Shown here piece by piece: positions 1-10,956 of a stretch of 64,000 nt of DNA. Numbering within the stretch: position 1 is the first letter of the stretch; each line of letters starts with the position of its first letter. Position numbers and translations under genes: made by a program. The stretch comes from Mixophyes australis (taxonomy: Eukaryota > Chordata > Amphibia > Anura > Limnodynastidae), in NCBI GenBank assembly GCA_036250195.1, contig JAVHZZ010000003.1, positions 339,455,375 to 339,519,374 of the forward strand. The letters are read 5' to 3'. The notes under the pieces were generated by a model that saw only the letters and a program-made list of their open reading frames with translations, had not been told where the DNA came from and ran no database searches.

Positions 1-905
1 TTTCGGTTCCTCTTTTATTTCCCCAATTCTTATCCCAGTGATTTCTTCTTTTATAGTCGCTAAAGAATCTTTCATTATAATTTTCTGTGTAGTTACGCAG
101 CACACTTCATCGTGTATTATTCTTTCTGTAAATAGATGTGAAACTTTTACTAATTATACTAATCATTATTGTTACTGTTAATTACTAACACTGTTACAAA
201 GTTTTAATAACTGCTTTTAATACTCCCTTTTTTTAATGTTCTCTCTGATTCCCTTGAGCATCCTTTGCTCCTTGTTCTTTAGGTCAGACCACCTTTTTTG
301 AATCTGAACTTTTGTTCTTTTTACCGAGTTTATCTCTAAGCAGATTTATGAGCTTCTGCATAATTAGTTCCTTTTGGTGATTCATTTTTTGGTATTTTTG
401 CTTTTAACAGTCATAGTCGTGCTGGTCCAGCACTTTCACCACCATCTCCATCGTACTCATTGGCTTGGATCTTTTACTGTCCTCCAATTGAATCCCTTCT
501 TTTCCATCTCCATCCACCTCCACTCCTTCATCACTTCTGTCACTTCTGTCTTTTACCTCTTCATCCCCCATCTTATGACGTACAGCTGGCGACAGACTGG
601 CTCCTCTATAATTTTATAGACACAGACATGGGCATTCACAGTTTGGTATGGACCAATCACAGCAGCTATAGCTGCAGAGTTGAGCATTGTGAGTGAAAGT
701 TTATTCATCTATAATACCCTTGTGCTTACAGCTGTGTCAGAAGATTTCTTTTCCTTATTTCTTTATGATTTCTTTACCTGATTTCATTGCTATTATAGCA
801 AGATATGTAATTGATAGCACAAGACTTTCTGTAGTTTTGATTTGGGGTGTCTATGTAAATATGACAAAATATGAGTTGGTTTTTTTTTTGTACGAAAACA
901 TTTAA
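1..905. other. Non-genic A/T-rich stretch
   Basis: Pyrimidine-rich, A/T-rich sequence. Short open frames here are compositionally biased (poly-Leu, poly-His, poly-Ser) and match nothing I recognise. No RNA gene or repeat boundary seen. Confidence 0.5.
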
Positions 906-907
906 GA

Positions 908-1319
908 TGGCATCTGACAAAAATGTAGAGCTCATGAAGGACTTCATTGAGGCCTACAGATGCCATATCTACTAGTGGAAAACTAAATCAAAATAGTACT
1001 CCAACAGGCAGAAGAGGAGCTTGGCTTTGGATGAAATGGGGAAAGTGCGTCTTCCCTATTGTCCCGGGGCAACTGTAGAGTGGGTTAAGGGGAAGATCCA
1101 GAACTAAGGACTGTCTTCAAAAAATAATTTAATAAGAGGCCTCCAAAAATTCAGGGGCATAGGTTGAGGATGTTTATGTACCCAAGTTGTGGTATTTTGA
1201 CCTCCTAAGTTTCACTTGTGATGAAGAAATACCAAGAGAGTCTACCTGCAACATGGAGATGGAGAGCACTTCCTGACCTGAAGTTCTACAAACAGAAGAC
1301 TAACCGGCAAGTGGTACAG
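908..1319 (+). pseudogene. MADF-domain exon of a PIF/Harbinger accessory gene (decayed)
   Basis: The frame starting at the ATG at 908 reads as a degraded MADF domain, the Myb-related DNA-binding module carried by many Harbinger accessory proteins. A start of the type MASDKNVELMKDFIEAYR is followed by an in-frame stop where MADF proteins have a conserved Leu-Trp. Then come WKTKSK, a second stop, and the conserved YSNRQKRSLAL. Near 1170 a further block reads YVPKLWYFDLLSFTCDEE, typical of the C-terminal side of these proteins. The exon appears to end at a splice-donor-like CAGTAAGT around 1316-1323. Several stops and a frame change show it is non-functional. Its partner exon is 2731-3270. Assignment is by motif recognition only. 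Confidence 0.6.
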
Positions 1320-2391
1320 TAAGTAAAACATACAACATTGTTAATGTGTAAAATATTTATTTATTTACATTTAGCTGACAATTACGTTTCCAATCAAACA
1401 TATAATGCAAATTCACATACATTATAAAATGTCATTCTGCCAGGACTTTGCCATGTTACTGGCATTTCTCACCTAGGAAGACTCCAGTTGTGTCAACCCT
1501 ACCAGTTCCAAAATTTCTACAGTGCTCTTCACATTGCTAGGTGCACTGCACACACTGTGCCTTTTACGCCTAAGAAAGTTGTGTTATGTTCGTCTAGTCG
1601 CTATCAATAAATATTGTCCGCTGCGCTCCATGTGGTTCCAATGCACAAAGAGATTTAATAGCAAGATGTAACAATTAACATTCAATGAAATAAAGTACAG
1701 CCGATACATACGCAGCACACTGGGTCCAGCATGCAGTCATTCAATCCTGAAGCCTATATTCAAAGTAGACTGAATGATGGTCTCAGTGCCTGGTTTATGT
1801 ACAGTTTGTGGTACATAAAAAAAAATATTGATGTCATAACATTTTCCCATTAGTTCAGGATTGAGGACAGTCCAGTATAATGCAGGTCATAGGTTGGCTC
1901 AAACAATGCCTTCCAAGGATGGGGGTCAACTTTCCAACAGCTGACTGCGTGTCTTCCCGACAAAATGCTGGTTCAATCTGGTCTATTAGCATTCCAAACA
2001 CAATATAATTTTGAGCATTAATCCTTTATCATCCATAATTAGCATACGCAAGGTGCGATCACTTAGCAAATAGTAGCGGATGTCTTATTTTAAAAAGTGA
2101 ATTAGAATGACATTAAACATGATACATTTCCTATATCCTGAACCTTAAATATCAATAACGTGGTTTTAACATTATTATCTTAAACTATTAAATAATTATA
2201 TTTGATTATAAAAGACTATGTGCTGGAACTTTGTTAAGGTGAACTATTTACAAATGAATGTGTGAGTATAAATGCATGAAAAAGTGTTTGCTAGTGTTAT
2301 TGCGTAACAAGCCCTTCCACGCTGTATACGTGCTATATGCTTATTTTATGATAAAGCCAATTAGATTGATGATTATTAATTTGAAACGACT
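1320..2391. other. Interior of the Harbinger remnant, no recognisable coding
   Basis: A/T-rich sequence between the MADF exon and the antisense transposase fragment. On the plus strand it would be the MADF-gene intron. No further domain, repeat or RNA gene seen. Confidence 0.4.
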
Positions 2392-2697
2392 TCATCCAAT
2401 TATTTGACTTTCACAGTTGTGTAGGACACAACAAGCCATTACTACCTTGTCTACTTTATCTAGCCACAGATTTATTGTGGAATGGAAAATTCTAAATCTG
2501 TTGCTCAATATACCAAAGGCATTTTCCACAACTCGCCTTGCTCTTGACAATCTATAATTAAAGATCCTCCTATCTGGCATGAGATTTTTTTTGGGGGGGA
2601 AAAAAAATGTATTCCAAATTGTGTTTTGCTGCGTGATGGCAAAATAAGTGCTTTGTTTTTAAGTTTGTCATGTAAAGGAGTCTGCTTCAATGCCCCA
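2392..2697 (-). pseudogene. PIF/Harbinger transposase, C-terminal fragment
   Basis: Read on the minus strand, 2580 to 2392 encodes [19 protein letters not shown] followed by SNRFRIF and a CCVLHN motif. This is the hallmark end of the HARBI1/Harbinger DDE nuclease; the Glu in VVENAFG is the third catalytic residue. Just upstream, in another frame (about 2690-2620), [10 protein letters not shown] resembles the block that precedes the second catalytic Asp. The stretch that should carry that Asp is missing, and a G/A-rich low-complexity run near 2590-2610 sits at the join. The reading frame stops at 2392. The enzyme is therefore truncated, frameshifted and inactive. Its N-terminal part is 3686-3912, and a plus-strand MADF-gene exon lies between them. 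Confidence 0.75.
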
Positions 2698-2730
2698 CCT
2701 TCTTACCTTCTGTTTTTATTACACAACCAG

Positions 2731-3270
2731 CTGTCTTATCTGAAGTCAGATTCGGTGATGTGGCAGAAGACAGCAAGGAAAGCACATTTCTACCCACACT
2801 GTTAACCACAAATGGACCCACACAGGACAATGGTAAAGTCACCCAGCTAGAAGAGGATCAAAATGGCAAGAGGGGGATAAAAGAGCCTGTGACCTTGAGC
2901 AAAGTGACGTTCTTGTGAGAAAAATGAGACTGCGACCCACTTAATGTCAAAGGAACCAGATGAATTTGACCTGCTTGGAGCAACACTCACAAAAAATGAG
3001 CAATGCAAATGTAGAGATGCGAATAGAGATGGAGCATTTGGTTATGACATCATTCATAGGGCACAGAGGGGGGGTCTCTCACTCGCTATATCGACACAAT
3101 CCTCCCACACACAGGAGAAAGGACATTTCACCAACTACCACTCTAAAGACAACATCCCGTCATGGGAAGCCAAGCAAGTACCCCTCCTGCTTACAGGACT
3201 TCAACACCTATGGGAAGCACAAGTATGCTACAGTACACAGGGAGTCCGTCGCCATTGGAAAACAGTGAAC
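2731..3270 (+). pseudogene. Second exon of the Harbinger MADF/BESS accessory gene
   Basis: A splice-acceptor-like sequence (T-rich tract then ACAACCAG) ends at about 2730. Downstream, EPDEFDLLGATLTK (from about 2959) and then, one frame over, KMSNANVEMRIEMEHLVM form a BESS-like C-terminal motif. Such motifs follow the MADF domain in Harbinger accessory proteins and mediate protein contacts. The frame change falls in an A-run near 2993-2998. Stops upstream of the motif show decay. It pairs naturally with the exon at 908-1319, but both lie opposite to and interleaved with transposase fragments. Confidence 0.5.
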
Positions 3271-3384
3271 ATTTACATTATGAACAGCTGTGACACTTGT
3301 GGGTTTTTTAATAATGTTTTTTTATATGCTTTATGTGTGCCCTATTAAAGTTAAAATATTTGCTTCACTTTCCCTTCTTTAGCT

Positions 3385-3534
3385 CATCTCTGGTCTGCAC
3401 ACCAGAGATGGGTCTCATACACCTCTAGACCCAAAGCAATGCTTGTCCTCAATGCTCAGAAATATTCATTTAGCTTTCTCATCTTTCCCAGCTTCAACCC
3501 ATCTCTGCTCATCTCTCATGAGCAGAGATGGGTT
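3385..3534. repeat. Two related hairpins built on CATCTCTG / CAGAGATG
   Basis: Positions 3385-3410 have 10-bp arms (CATCTCTGGT and its complement) around a 6-nt loop. Positions 3496-3534 have perfect 17-bp arms around a 5-nt CTCTC loop. Both stems share the CATCTCTG core and lie about 110 bp apart, between the MADF exon 2 and the transposase N-terminal exon. Confidence 0.75.
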
Positions 3535-3685
3535 CCATATATTCCGACAGCATATAGGTCCAAAACAGCACTTATACATTTCTACTGTTTTCTGTACTTT
3601 AGATTTTGCTTGTGTGTTTTTTAGTATGTTACGTTACTGTTTAGTTTCCATTTTAATGAAAAAAGTTATTTTGTCAACCTTCATA

Positions 3686-3912
3686 TATTGTCCAAGAAGA
3701 ACTTGTACGACAGCCTCAGAGGTCTCGGGTATGATTGAATCCAGAGCTTGCGGGGAAATTGCTGTGCTATATTTGATATCAGATAGTGTCCTTCATGTGG
3801 CCAAAAATCTTAGGGTAGTAACCAGTCTGTGCTCTGCAGATATGGGTCTCCTTAAATGGGTATCCTCCTTCTGGATGAGTTGGGTGACAAGCTGGAGAAG
3901 CTCCTGGAATAG
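3686..3912 (-). pseudogene. PIF/Harbinger transposase, N-terminal exon
   Basis: Minus-strand translation from about 3910 reads FQELLQLVTQLIQKEDTHLR, then an RPISAEHRLVTTLRFLAT block, one in-frame TGA, and SDIKYSTAISPQALDSIIPE. This is the conserved N-terminal region of HARBI1-type transposases (a helix-rich DNA-binding region followed by the 'RLxxTLRFLATG' signature). A single reading frame runs through it with one stop, so decay is modest. The middle of the enzyme, with the first two catalytic Asp residues, is not found between here and the C-terminal fragment at 2392-2697. Function: cut-and-paste transposition of Harbinger DNA; not functional in this copy. Confidence 0.75.
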
Positions 3913-4394
3913 GAGGTCATTCATCTTCAGTCATCAGGATTTTTGTCCTGTATCTCCTGTAGGTGGGGCATATGTGAAAAAGTGTCTCTCCTCTGGTTCC
4001 ACTCTTTGGTCCAACAAGTCCAATTCTTTCTTCTTCTTTCCCTCCGGGTTGGTGCTTGCAGTGTTCTTGCCATAGGGAAAAACAAAAAAAACCACAAGCT
4101 TTCTGTTCATTTATTGTGGCCATTAAATTAAAATAAATTATAGTAATTGTGTAGTTACAAACGGAGTTAACGAATGCATACTATACACAAAGCTGTACAA
4201 GAATGAATGGTAATGATGTATTTCTTTTTCTGGAATCTCTGTTTGTGGGTGTTGTGTGTGCTAAGGTTCAGCCTTTTATTGCTTAGCATATTGCTGCTGG
4301 GAAGCCATACATCTGCTCAGTGTGTACAGAGTCCCAATCTTTTCAGACAAGATAACAACCCCAACCTGCGAACGCTAAATCATGCAAAAGTCGT
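3913..4394. other. No recognised gene
   Basis: Probable outer part of the Harbinger remnant and flanking A/T-rich DNA. I could not locate convincing terminal inverted repeats for the Harbinger element. Confidence 0.4.
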
Positions 4395-4509
4395 TTAAAA
4401 TGTGTATAGTATGTACACATGAATCTGCAGACTGATCGGAACTTTAGTCGTTGGTACAATCATTGCAGTTAACACATTGGTTGGACATTTCTGTAGTGTG
4501 TATCTAGCC
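4395..4509. mobile_element. Right end of a MITE copy (same family as 4511-5272)
   Basis: About 115 bp that match 5158-5272 (shared GTGTATAGT.TGTACACATG, CTGCAGACTGAT and a terminal TGTAGTGTGTA.CTAGCC). It abuts the next copy head-on at 4510. A left end for this copy was not found, so it may be truncated. Confidence 0.55.
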
Positions 4510-4510
4510 T

Positions 4511-5272
4511 TGGGCTAGGTACACACTACAGGTTTTTCAGCCAATTATCGGCCCAATCACCTGATAAACAACCGTTCGGCCAGATATCGCATCAGTGTTT
4601 ATACCTACATGATAAACGAAAGTCATTCCAAAGTACTGATCGTTGTTTCATTTGATTGCTCGTTCTGTTTAAAAATCTCGTTCCAACCACCTTCCGATCC
4701 TGCAGTGTGTATGCACTCACGATCTCCAGGGTTTGCAGAGTTGTGATCTTTTCAGCTGATGCCGGCAATTATCATCAGCTGTTGTCCGGGTGAATAAATG
4801 TAGAGAGTGCTGTACGTGGAATAATTTGTCCATTCATTCTGAAACTGAATATTTTATTTCAGAGTCACAGAAGCTAACAAAATTTATAATGACATTGCGG
4901 AAAAATCGAAGGTTGTTTAATTCGAAGATGTCCTGGTGAATAAATGTAAAGAGTGCTGTAGGTGGAATAATTCATCCGTTTGTTCTGAGACTGAATATTG
5001 TGTTGCAGATTCACATAAGCTAGTGAAATTTATAATGATATTGTGGATGGCTATAACAAGGTGGTTAATCGGTGTGACAGGAATGAATGACTGAATGAAT
5101 ACTGTGCTGTCATTCTCTAAATGACTACAGGACCAGATTAAGAGCACAGATCTGAAGGTAAATCGTGTATAGTGTGTACACATGTATCTGCAGACTGATT
5201 GGAACTTCAGTCAATTGTAAAATCATTAGTGGAAACAAATTGGTCAAAAGTTTTTGTAGTGTGTACCTAGCC
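4511..5272. mobile_element. MITE with 18-bp terminal inverted repeats
   Basis: Left terminus GGCTAGGTACACACTACA (4513-4530) is the exact reverse complement of the right terminus at 5255-5272. About 760 bp, no coding capacity. The interior carries a two-copy tandem duplication. The superfamily is not determined; I could not define a clear target-site duplication. Confidence 0.65.
4785..5076. repeat. Two-copy tandem repeat, unit about 146 bp
   Basis: TGAATAAATGTA.AGAGTGCTGTA at 4791 recurs at 4937, followed in both copies by similar GTGGAATAATT, CTGA.ACTGAATATT and TTTATAATGA.ATTG segments. It lies inside the MITE at 4511-5272. Confidence 0.7.
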
Positions 5273-6151
5273 TTAGAAAGATATTTCAAGGGCTTTAACT
5301 TTTACGACCTGTACCATAAGTTGGTATTGGGCACTGTAACAATGTGTCTGGAACTCTCTATCCATAAATACCGCATGGGTAGAGCAAAAGAAATTATAAA
5401 TGATCAAAGAGTTAAAGTAATTTAGTCTCCCCTTTCAGGTTTTAACACATGGCTGGACACATAGTTCCACTGAGCCACACCAAGCAAATATTATGAATTA
5501 AATCACAATAACATATTTGCAGTTTAACAGGACTTGTAAGTAGCTTGCACATAACAACCGCCTTAATAAAAGTGTAGATTAATATTGTCCTCTTTATAGA
5601 AGTATAATAATAACATATATATGTTGTCTTCCTTCAATTCTAAAAGGTCATATAACTCAAGCAGCATGGTATTTAAGTAATTTCCCCTATCAGGTCCAGG
5701 TCTAAGTATTTTTTGAATAATTTGTGTATTATACATTTGTCAGATATACAGCAAGTTCATCTGAACTGGAACTTAAAAAAGGGATTCTCAAACCATCTCC
5801 TAATATGCTAACTAAGTGTTTTGTTGCTTAAGCCTTATTGTGGGTGTGATGATGCATGTTAAGCCAACTGGTACAAGGCATTCCATTTTATCTAATCAAC
5901 ACCATAATAAATTACATTTGTATTTAATAAATAATATATCACCTGATTAATCATGAGGTTGGCACACAATTACCTGCCCTCGACATATGAATTGGGATCT
6001 GAGTTTGTGATAAGAATGGAATTTTATATTAGATCACCAAAAAGAAGATAAAAGTTAAGAAAGTATTAATCAAATGGTACTGTAGCTACGGAATAATGAA
6101 TATAAATTGTGAACATAAAAATACATAGGATAACAGGGACACAATAATAGT
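5273..6151. other. No recognised feature
   Basis: A/T-rich sequence; no domain, repeat or RNA gene identified on either strand. Confidence 0.4.
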
Positions 6152-6855
6152 GGGCCTGATTCATTAAGGAATGTACATGCTGATACATGCCGTATTTTGC
6201 GTAAAATCACTTTGTGCATGCCCTGAACTGAACCATATGCCAGTGAACGCGGCAATGTTCAGTTCATCTTCAAGCGCAAAGGACCCTTACTAAAGCCTAC
6301 AAATTCATGGGCGGAACAGGGAGGGAAATGGGCATATGCACGTAGCCAATGTACAGTAAGGATGTGCCCCACTCGAGCGTACGCAGCAGCCTCCGATTCA
6401 AGCTTTCGGCATATCAAAATGACGTGTTTTCTTTGATATCACTTGCACCAGCTACAGGTCTAGTGTAAGTGCTAATTACTAGTGATGATGGTGTCGTATG
6501 CAAGCTAGAACTTGTGTTTGCACTCAGGAGCAACTGTAATGTACAGTAGATATTCATAACATCCTAATAATGTATTTTATAGGGGCGGGGGAAACATAAA
6601 ACAAAAACTTTTTTTAATGGTTGTCATTAATTACTTTTTTCCTGTGTGTTCTTTTGGGACTTTATATTCCACATTTGTATTGGACGTATCCTGCAGTGTA
6701 TAGTCTGCTGGAGTAAAGCGGACCTAGATCTCTATTCAACAGACGTATCTTTACATCCGCTCCTTTTTGAATACGGATATGTATATGCCAGACTGACATG
6801 CGTTTTGAAAAAACGCACAATATGTTCAATTTGAATGTCTTAATGAACCAGGCCC
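6152..6855. mobile_element. MITE with GGGCCTGATTCATTAAG-type inverted termini
   Basis: Starts GGGCCTGATTCATTAAGGA and ends with the near-complement CTTAATGAACCAGGCCC. It is flanked by AGT on both sides, a possible 3-bp target duplication. About 700 bp, non-coding. The same termini recur at 13536-14219, 56591-56893 and 63403-63694 and, as one arm, at 10404-10470. Short duplications and terminus style suggest a Harbinger-like family, but that is inference. Confidence 0.65.
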
Positions 6856-6885
6856 AGTGTGTTTGTGCACACAGCTGTGTGTATG

Positions 6886-7063
6886 TGTTATGTTCTTGCC
6901 CTTTGATTTGCCCTCATTCAAGGTGGCCGTGATTGCCTCATGAAGTTTCCATCTTGGATCTCTGATATGAACTTGCCCTTACAATAGCCCTTATCCAAGA
7001 TGGCCAGAAATGTCTCAGGAAGATTCCATCTTGGATCTGATTTCCTGTTTGGACCTAGAAAAG
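6886..7063 (+). repeat. Partial 5' LTR of the gypsy remnant
   Basis: Matches the first ~178 bp of the right LTR (offset 371 bp) with only a few differences, then switches to pol sequence after AGAAAAG. Confidence 0.85.
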
Positions 7064-7243
7064 ATCCTGGACTCTCGTATGTTTCGAAACCAATTACAGT
7101 ATCTGCTACGTTGGCAAGGATTTGGGCCAGAAGATGACTCTTGGCAATCTGCAAAGGATGTTCATGCCCCACTTTTGGTAAAAGCATTTCATCAAAAGCA
7201 TCCTGGGAAGCCTGGTCCTAAGTCATCCGGAGGACATCGTTGA
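7064..7243 (+). pseudogene. Ty3/gypsy integrase chromodomain fragment
   Basis: In frame from about 7064 the sequence reads ILDSRMFRNQLQYLLRWQGF, followed by EDDSWQSAKDV. This is the chromodomain-like tail of a chromovirus-type gypsy integrase (aromatic residues in YLLRW and SW, typical spacing) that in intact elements guides integration to chromatin. It ends with a Pro/Gly/Lys-rich tail and a stop at 7241-7243, immediately upstream of the polypurine tract and right LTR, the expected place for the pol end. Everything upstream (protease, RT, RNase H, integrase core) is absent, so this is a coding remnant, not a gene. Confidence 0.8.
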
Positions 7244-7256
7244 GAAGGGGGCATCC

Positions 7257-7679
7257 TGTTATGTTCTTGCCCTTAGATTTGCCCTCATTCAAGATGGCCG
7301 TGATTGCCTCATGAAGTTTCCATCTTGGATCTCTGATATGAACTTGCCCTTACAATAGCCCTTATCCAAGATGGCCAGAACTGTCTCAGGAAGATTCCAT
7401 CTTGGATCTCATTTCCTGTTTGGGCCTAGAAAAGGCACTTCCTGTTATGCAGCCTTTGCTCGAGTATTGTGTTTGTGTCTGAACCAGATGCTTCCACAGA
7501 ACCTTGCTCCCTTGAGATCTGGAATACAATTACTTGGTACCTCTACAGGATATTTATCCTGTTAATACTTTGGACTTGCTTGCTGGACATTTAAGATTTA
7601 TTTCTGTATCAAAATAAATCCTGTTTACTACAGTACTACCTGGCTATTGGGTTCCGTTTGTGAAACCAGAAGTGTAACA
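7257..7679 (+). repeat. 3' LTR of the gypsy remnant
   Basis: 423 bp, begins TGTTATG and ends TGTAACA. It carries an AATAAA polyadenylation signal at 7613-7618, as expected of an LTR R/U5 region. Confidence 0.85.
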
Positions 7680-7685
7680 GTATGT

Positions 7686-10403
7686 GGTGTGTTAGTAAAC
7701 TGATATTTCTCCCCTTTGTTAAAATTGATTGAACTTCCACAATTAGTTTTAACAGGGCTGTAACCAGGGCTGTGCGAGATGGGCAACCGCTCAGGGAGCA
7801 ATGCTGAACGCGGTGAATATCTTAGGCTAATTTAGTTAGAATTGAACGACCGTTTTCCTTTTCGCCCCAGGCACTAAAATTTTATGGCTCTGACTTTTAA
7901 ACTGTTTTACTGTTCTCTAACAATGGAGTTTGGGGTAGTAACTGCATACAAGGCATTTATGTGGCAGGTGCTCTACCCCAAGAACAAAGGTCCATGCTGC
8001 TGCTGATGATGATGCTGATGATTAAATAGGGACAAACAGCATGAGTTCTCTAGGCAAAAGTGGCTACCAGCATGGGTTTTGGGAAGAGCTTTAGTGCTTC
8101 AACATATGTCTGATTTTTCAAGAAGGGGGGGTATAAAGTTTTGTTTGCGTGCCCGATTCCTCTAGCTCTAGCCCTAGTTGATGATGATGAATGGTGTCTC
8201 CAGTATACAGGTTAAAACATATCCATGCGCTTTAAACGTATATTCATGCAGGCGCATATTGTAGGATATGTGGTTTTTTTTATGGCACACGTTTTTCCAA
8301 CTCTAAATGAGCCCCTCAATTTTTAGAAGACTTATTTCCAATCAGCAGGTGTACACAGAAGTATGTATCCACCTTTCAATATGTAAATCGTTTTTTTACA
8401 TCATGTTTATTTTATTAAAATGTGTTTAATAATGCACAAGAAGGTCAAATATTACAGATTACTTGCTAAAAATTGTTCTCTTAAGATGCATTCAGATACA
8501 ATATATAGAAATCTCATATAAGTTTTATAAATTAATCTAACAAGAAGGTGCTACATATAACATTACACAACATATCTAGCAAGTTAGAATAAAACATATA
8601 ACACAATTAATAAATCAAAAGCATTTAAAGAACTGAACACTCAGGAGAACCACCAGAATTAAATGGATATTGTTTTTAAACTGCTGTACAGATATAAGAC
8701 ATTCCACCATTTGGCACAACTTGCGTAAAATATGTTTTGTATGTGGTGCTTTGAGTTCATTTCAGGGTAAGGTAATTTATTGCTGAATTCCTTACTCAAA
8801 CAATTCCAGGAGAGTGATAATGCAGAGATGAATATTTTTGCCTGTTCTTTGTGGGGGAGATGATTTTTCCCTTTTAACTTTCCAAGTCAATTGGTAATAG
8901 AATAATATTTGCTGTGTATAAGATCATTCAAATATTTGTCTACAACAAGCCCCAATACAGAAATGGAAGTTGCTCAATCAATTTATAGAGTCGCAGCAGG
9001 TGTTTGAAATGGTGGGGTTATCCAGAAAGGAAAAAATACAGAGAAAAATCCTTCAGCCCACTGCTATAACCAGCAAAAGAGCTGCTATTCTTGTACATAA
9101 AAATTCAGAATTCTCAGTTATACACATTTACAAACATATGATAAGCTACCCGCCCTGTCAAGACACTTCTGCTAGTAGGGTAACTCAAAACATTGAAAGT
9201 CCCTATATTGGGTGATACATTCATGTGTTTTTAAATTGTGAACGAATTTACCAACAACAATGCTTTTTCCTATAATAAGGCAAATCGAAATTAAATATAA
9301 AACTCCCCTGTAAACAGTGTATACATAATGGGTGGATAGAGTCTACAGTGGAAGGAAGTTATTTGCACTATGTAAGCAATACGAGCAATAAGCTATATAA
9401 GAAATATTTTTAGGCATTAAATGCTACTTCAGTGAACTTATATCCGTACTTGCGTCTGTTTTGCATCACAAATACAATAATATTGTTTTAGTTTAATGTT
9501 GGTATTTTGTTTCTATTTAAACAAGGGAAGGACTCAGGAATATATAAATATAGACTTCAGCTGAGTTATCTATACGAAACATATGTAGGAATTTAATAGG
9601 TCTCTTTTACAGCCTGGGGTGTAGAAAAGCTTATGAAAACTGTCACTGAATAAATATGTGTTTCATTAGCTTTAACTATCCAAACATAATTGTTTCATCC
9701 TTATCGTCTCTTGTTTGCATTATTTTAGCTATTTTAGCTATTCTAATATCAGATATTTCTTTTCGCCCTGTAAGGACTTCATTTAGAGGTGGACATAAGT
9801 CCAGCGCTGATACTTAAAATTCTGTTTTGTTATATTGCGTATGTACGTGTTGTTCTACAAGTGCCAGTATTCCCAAGAAGCTAATGGCTGTCAGGGCTTG
9901 CAGACTAGGCAAGTTTTCAAAAGTTCACTCATTACCCCAAACCCCAAATATCACTGCCCATAGGGGGTGGAAAGAGCCCCATTGCTTTTTTCCCACGGGG
10001 CTGGTTTTCCCTAGGGCTGTGCCTTTTTTTCTGTGGGCTTCATTCCCCCAGGGAATTCAGGCCTGTGCTGATCAGGCTGGAGCTGGGTTTGCATTATAGC
10101 AGGGCAACCACACACTGCGGGTTTCCCTGTTGCAGGCTGGCAAAGCCTAGTGCTGGCAATAGTATAATTGGGGGAAGCCTGCTTTTTTTTGCTAGTACCA
10201 GCCTAGTCTGGCAGCAATAAGGTTGGTTAAACTGTTTGGGAGGGGGGGGGGGGGGATGTCATTTTGTTTTTTACAAGTATTGCTATTTTTATTGTTTACA
10301 ATTGTTTTTTTCTGTAGACACGTTGAATGTCGACTTTAAAACGCTCTACATATTTTACATGTTGACATTTTAGCAGTGTCGTCATTATGAACATGTACAC
10401 AGC
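7686..10403. other. No gene recognised
   Basis: Mostly A/T-rich unique sequence. A possible MITE of CAGGGCTGTAAC...GCCCTAGTTG type lies at about 7755-8180, but its ends match only weakly. A G14 homopolymer is at 10242-10255. Short open frames here show no domain. Confidence 0.4.
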
Positions 10404-10470
10404 GGGACTGAGTCATTAAGGAGAGCAAAGCAAAAGAAGGGAGTAACTTTGCCTAATTGCACAATTTTTT
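10404..10470. mobile_element. Single arm of the GGGCCTGATTCATTAAG MITE family
   Basis: GGGACTGAGTCATTAAGGA, then GCAAAGCAAAAG and GTAACTTTG, closely matches the left arm at 56591; no right arm found. Confidence 0.5.
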
Positions 10471-10649
10471 TTAATTTAATTGGATGTGAGGGGTGGACTA
10501 GTATTCCTTTTGTGGTATCACTTTCCAAGGTATTACAGTATATATTTTTTTTAAGATAGTCAAGATTGATTTATTTATTTAAAGGAGGTTAATATTAATG
10601 TAAGTTATTTTAATGTACCGCTTACTTTATACCTCTCTCCCAGTCTTGT

Positions 10650-10956
10650 TGATACCACCTTAAAAAACATTTCCAGAATACACCCTTTCCTTACTCAACC
10701 TGCTACCAAAACTCTTATCCATTCTCTCATCATCTCCCGTCTTGACTATATGCTCTCTGGCATTCCTGACACCCATATATATCCACGCTTCAATCTATCC
10801 TAAATGCTGCTGCAAGACTGATCTTCCTCTGTCACCACTCCACATCTGCTGCACCACTTTGCAAATCCCTACACTGGCTCACTTTGTCCTCCAGAATGAA
10901 ATTCAAATTACTTACCCTTACCTACAAAGCCCTCAACAACATCACTCCTTCATACA
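10650..10956 (+). pseudogene. L2-like LINE, C-terminal ORF2 fragment (5' part)
   Basis: Plus-strand translation gives NISRIHPFLTQPATKTLIHS then LIISRLDYMLSGIP and, after one frame change near 10795, AAARLIF, PLCKSLHWL and KFKLLTLTYKALNNITPSY. This matches the post-RT C-terminal region of L2-type LINE proteins. A stop and a frameshift show decay. The frame is interrupted at 10956 by the LTR-like insertion and resumes at 12711. Exact clade (L2 versus a relative) is uncertain. Confidence 0.6.

Larger units (their letters stand above)
6886..7679 (+). mobile_element. Internally deleted Ty3/gypsy LTR retrotransposon
   Basis: A 794-bp element bounded by TGTTATG...TGTAACA and flanked by the 5-bp direct repeat GTATG (6881-6885 and 7680-7684). 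It consists of a 178-bp partial left LTR, a short piece of the 3' end of pol, a purine-rich tract (GAGAAGGGGG, 7242-7251) just before the right LTR, and a 423-bp right LTR. Almost all of gag-pol has been deleted between the left LTR and the chromodomain remnant. Superfamily is assigned from the integrase chromodomain. Confidence 0.85.

Noticed and set aside
7755..8180. MITE with CAGGGCTGTAAC-type ends
   Set aside because: The two ends match over only about ten bases and no target duplication was found; mentioned only as a possibility.
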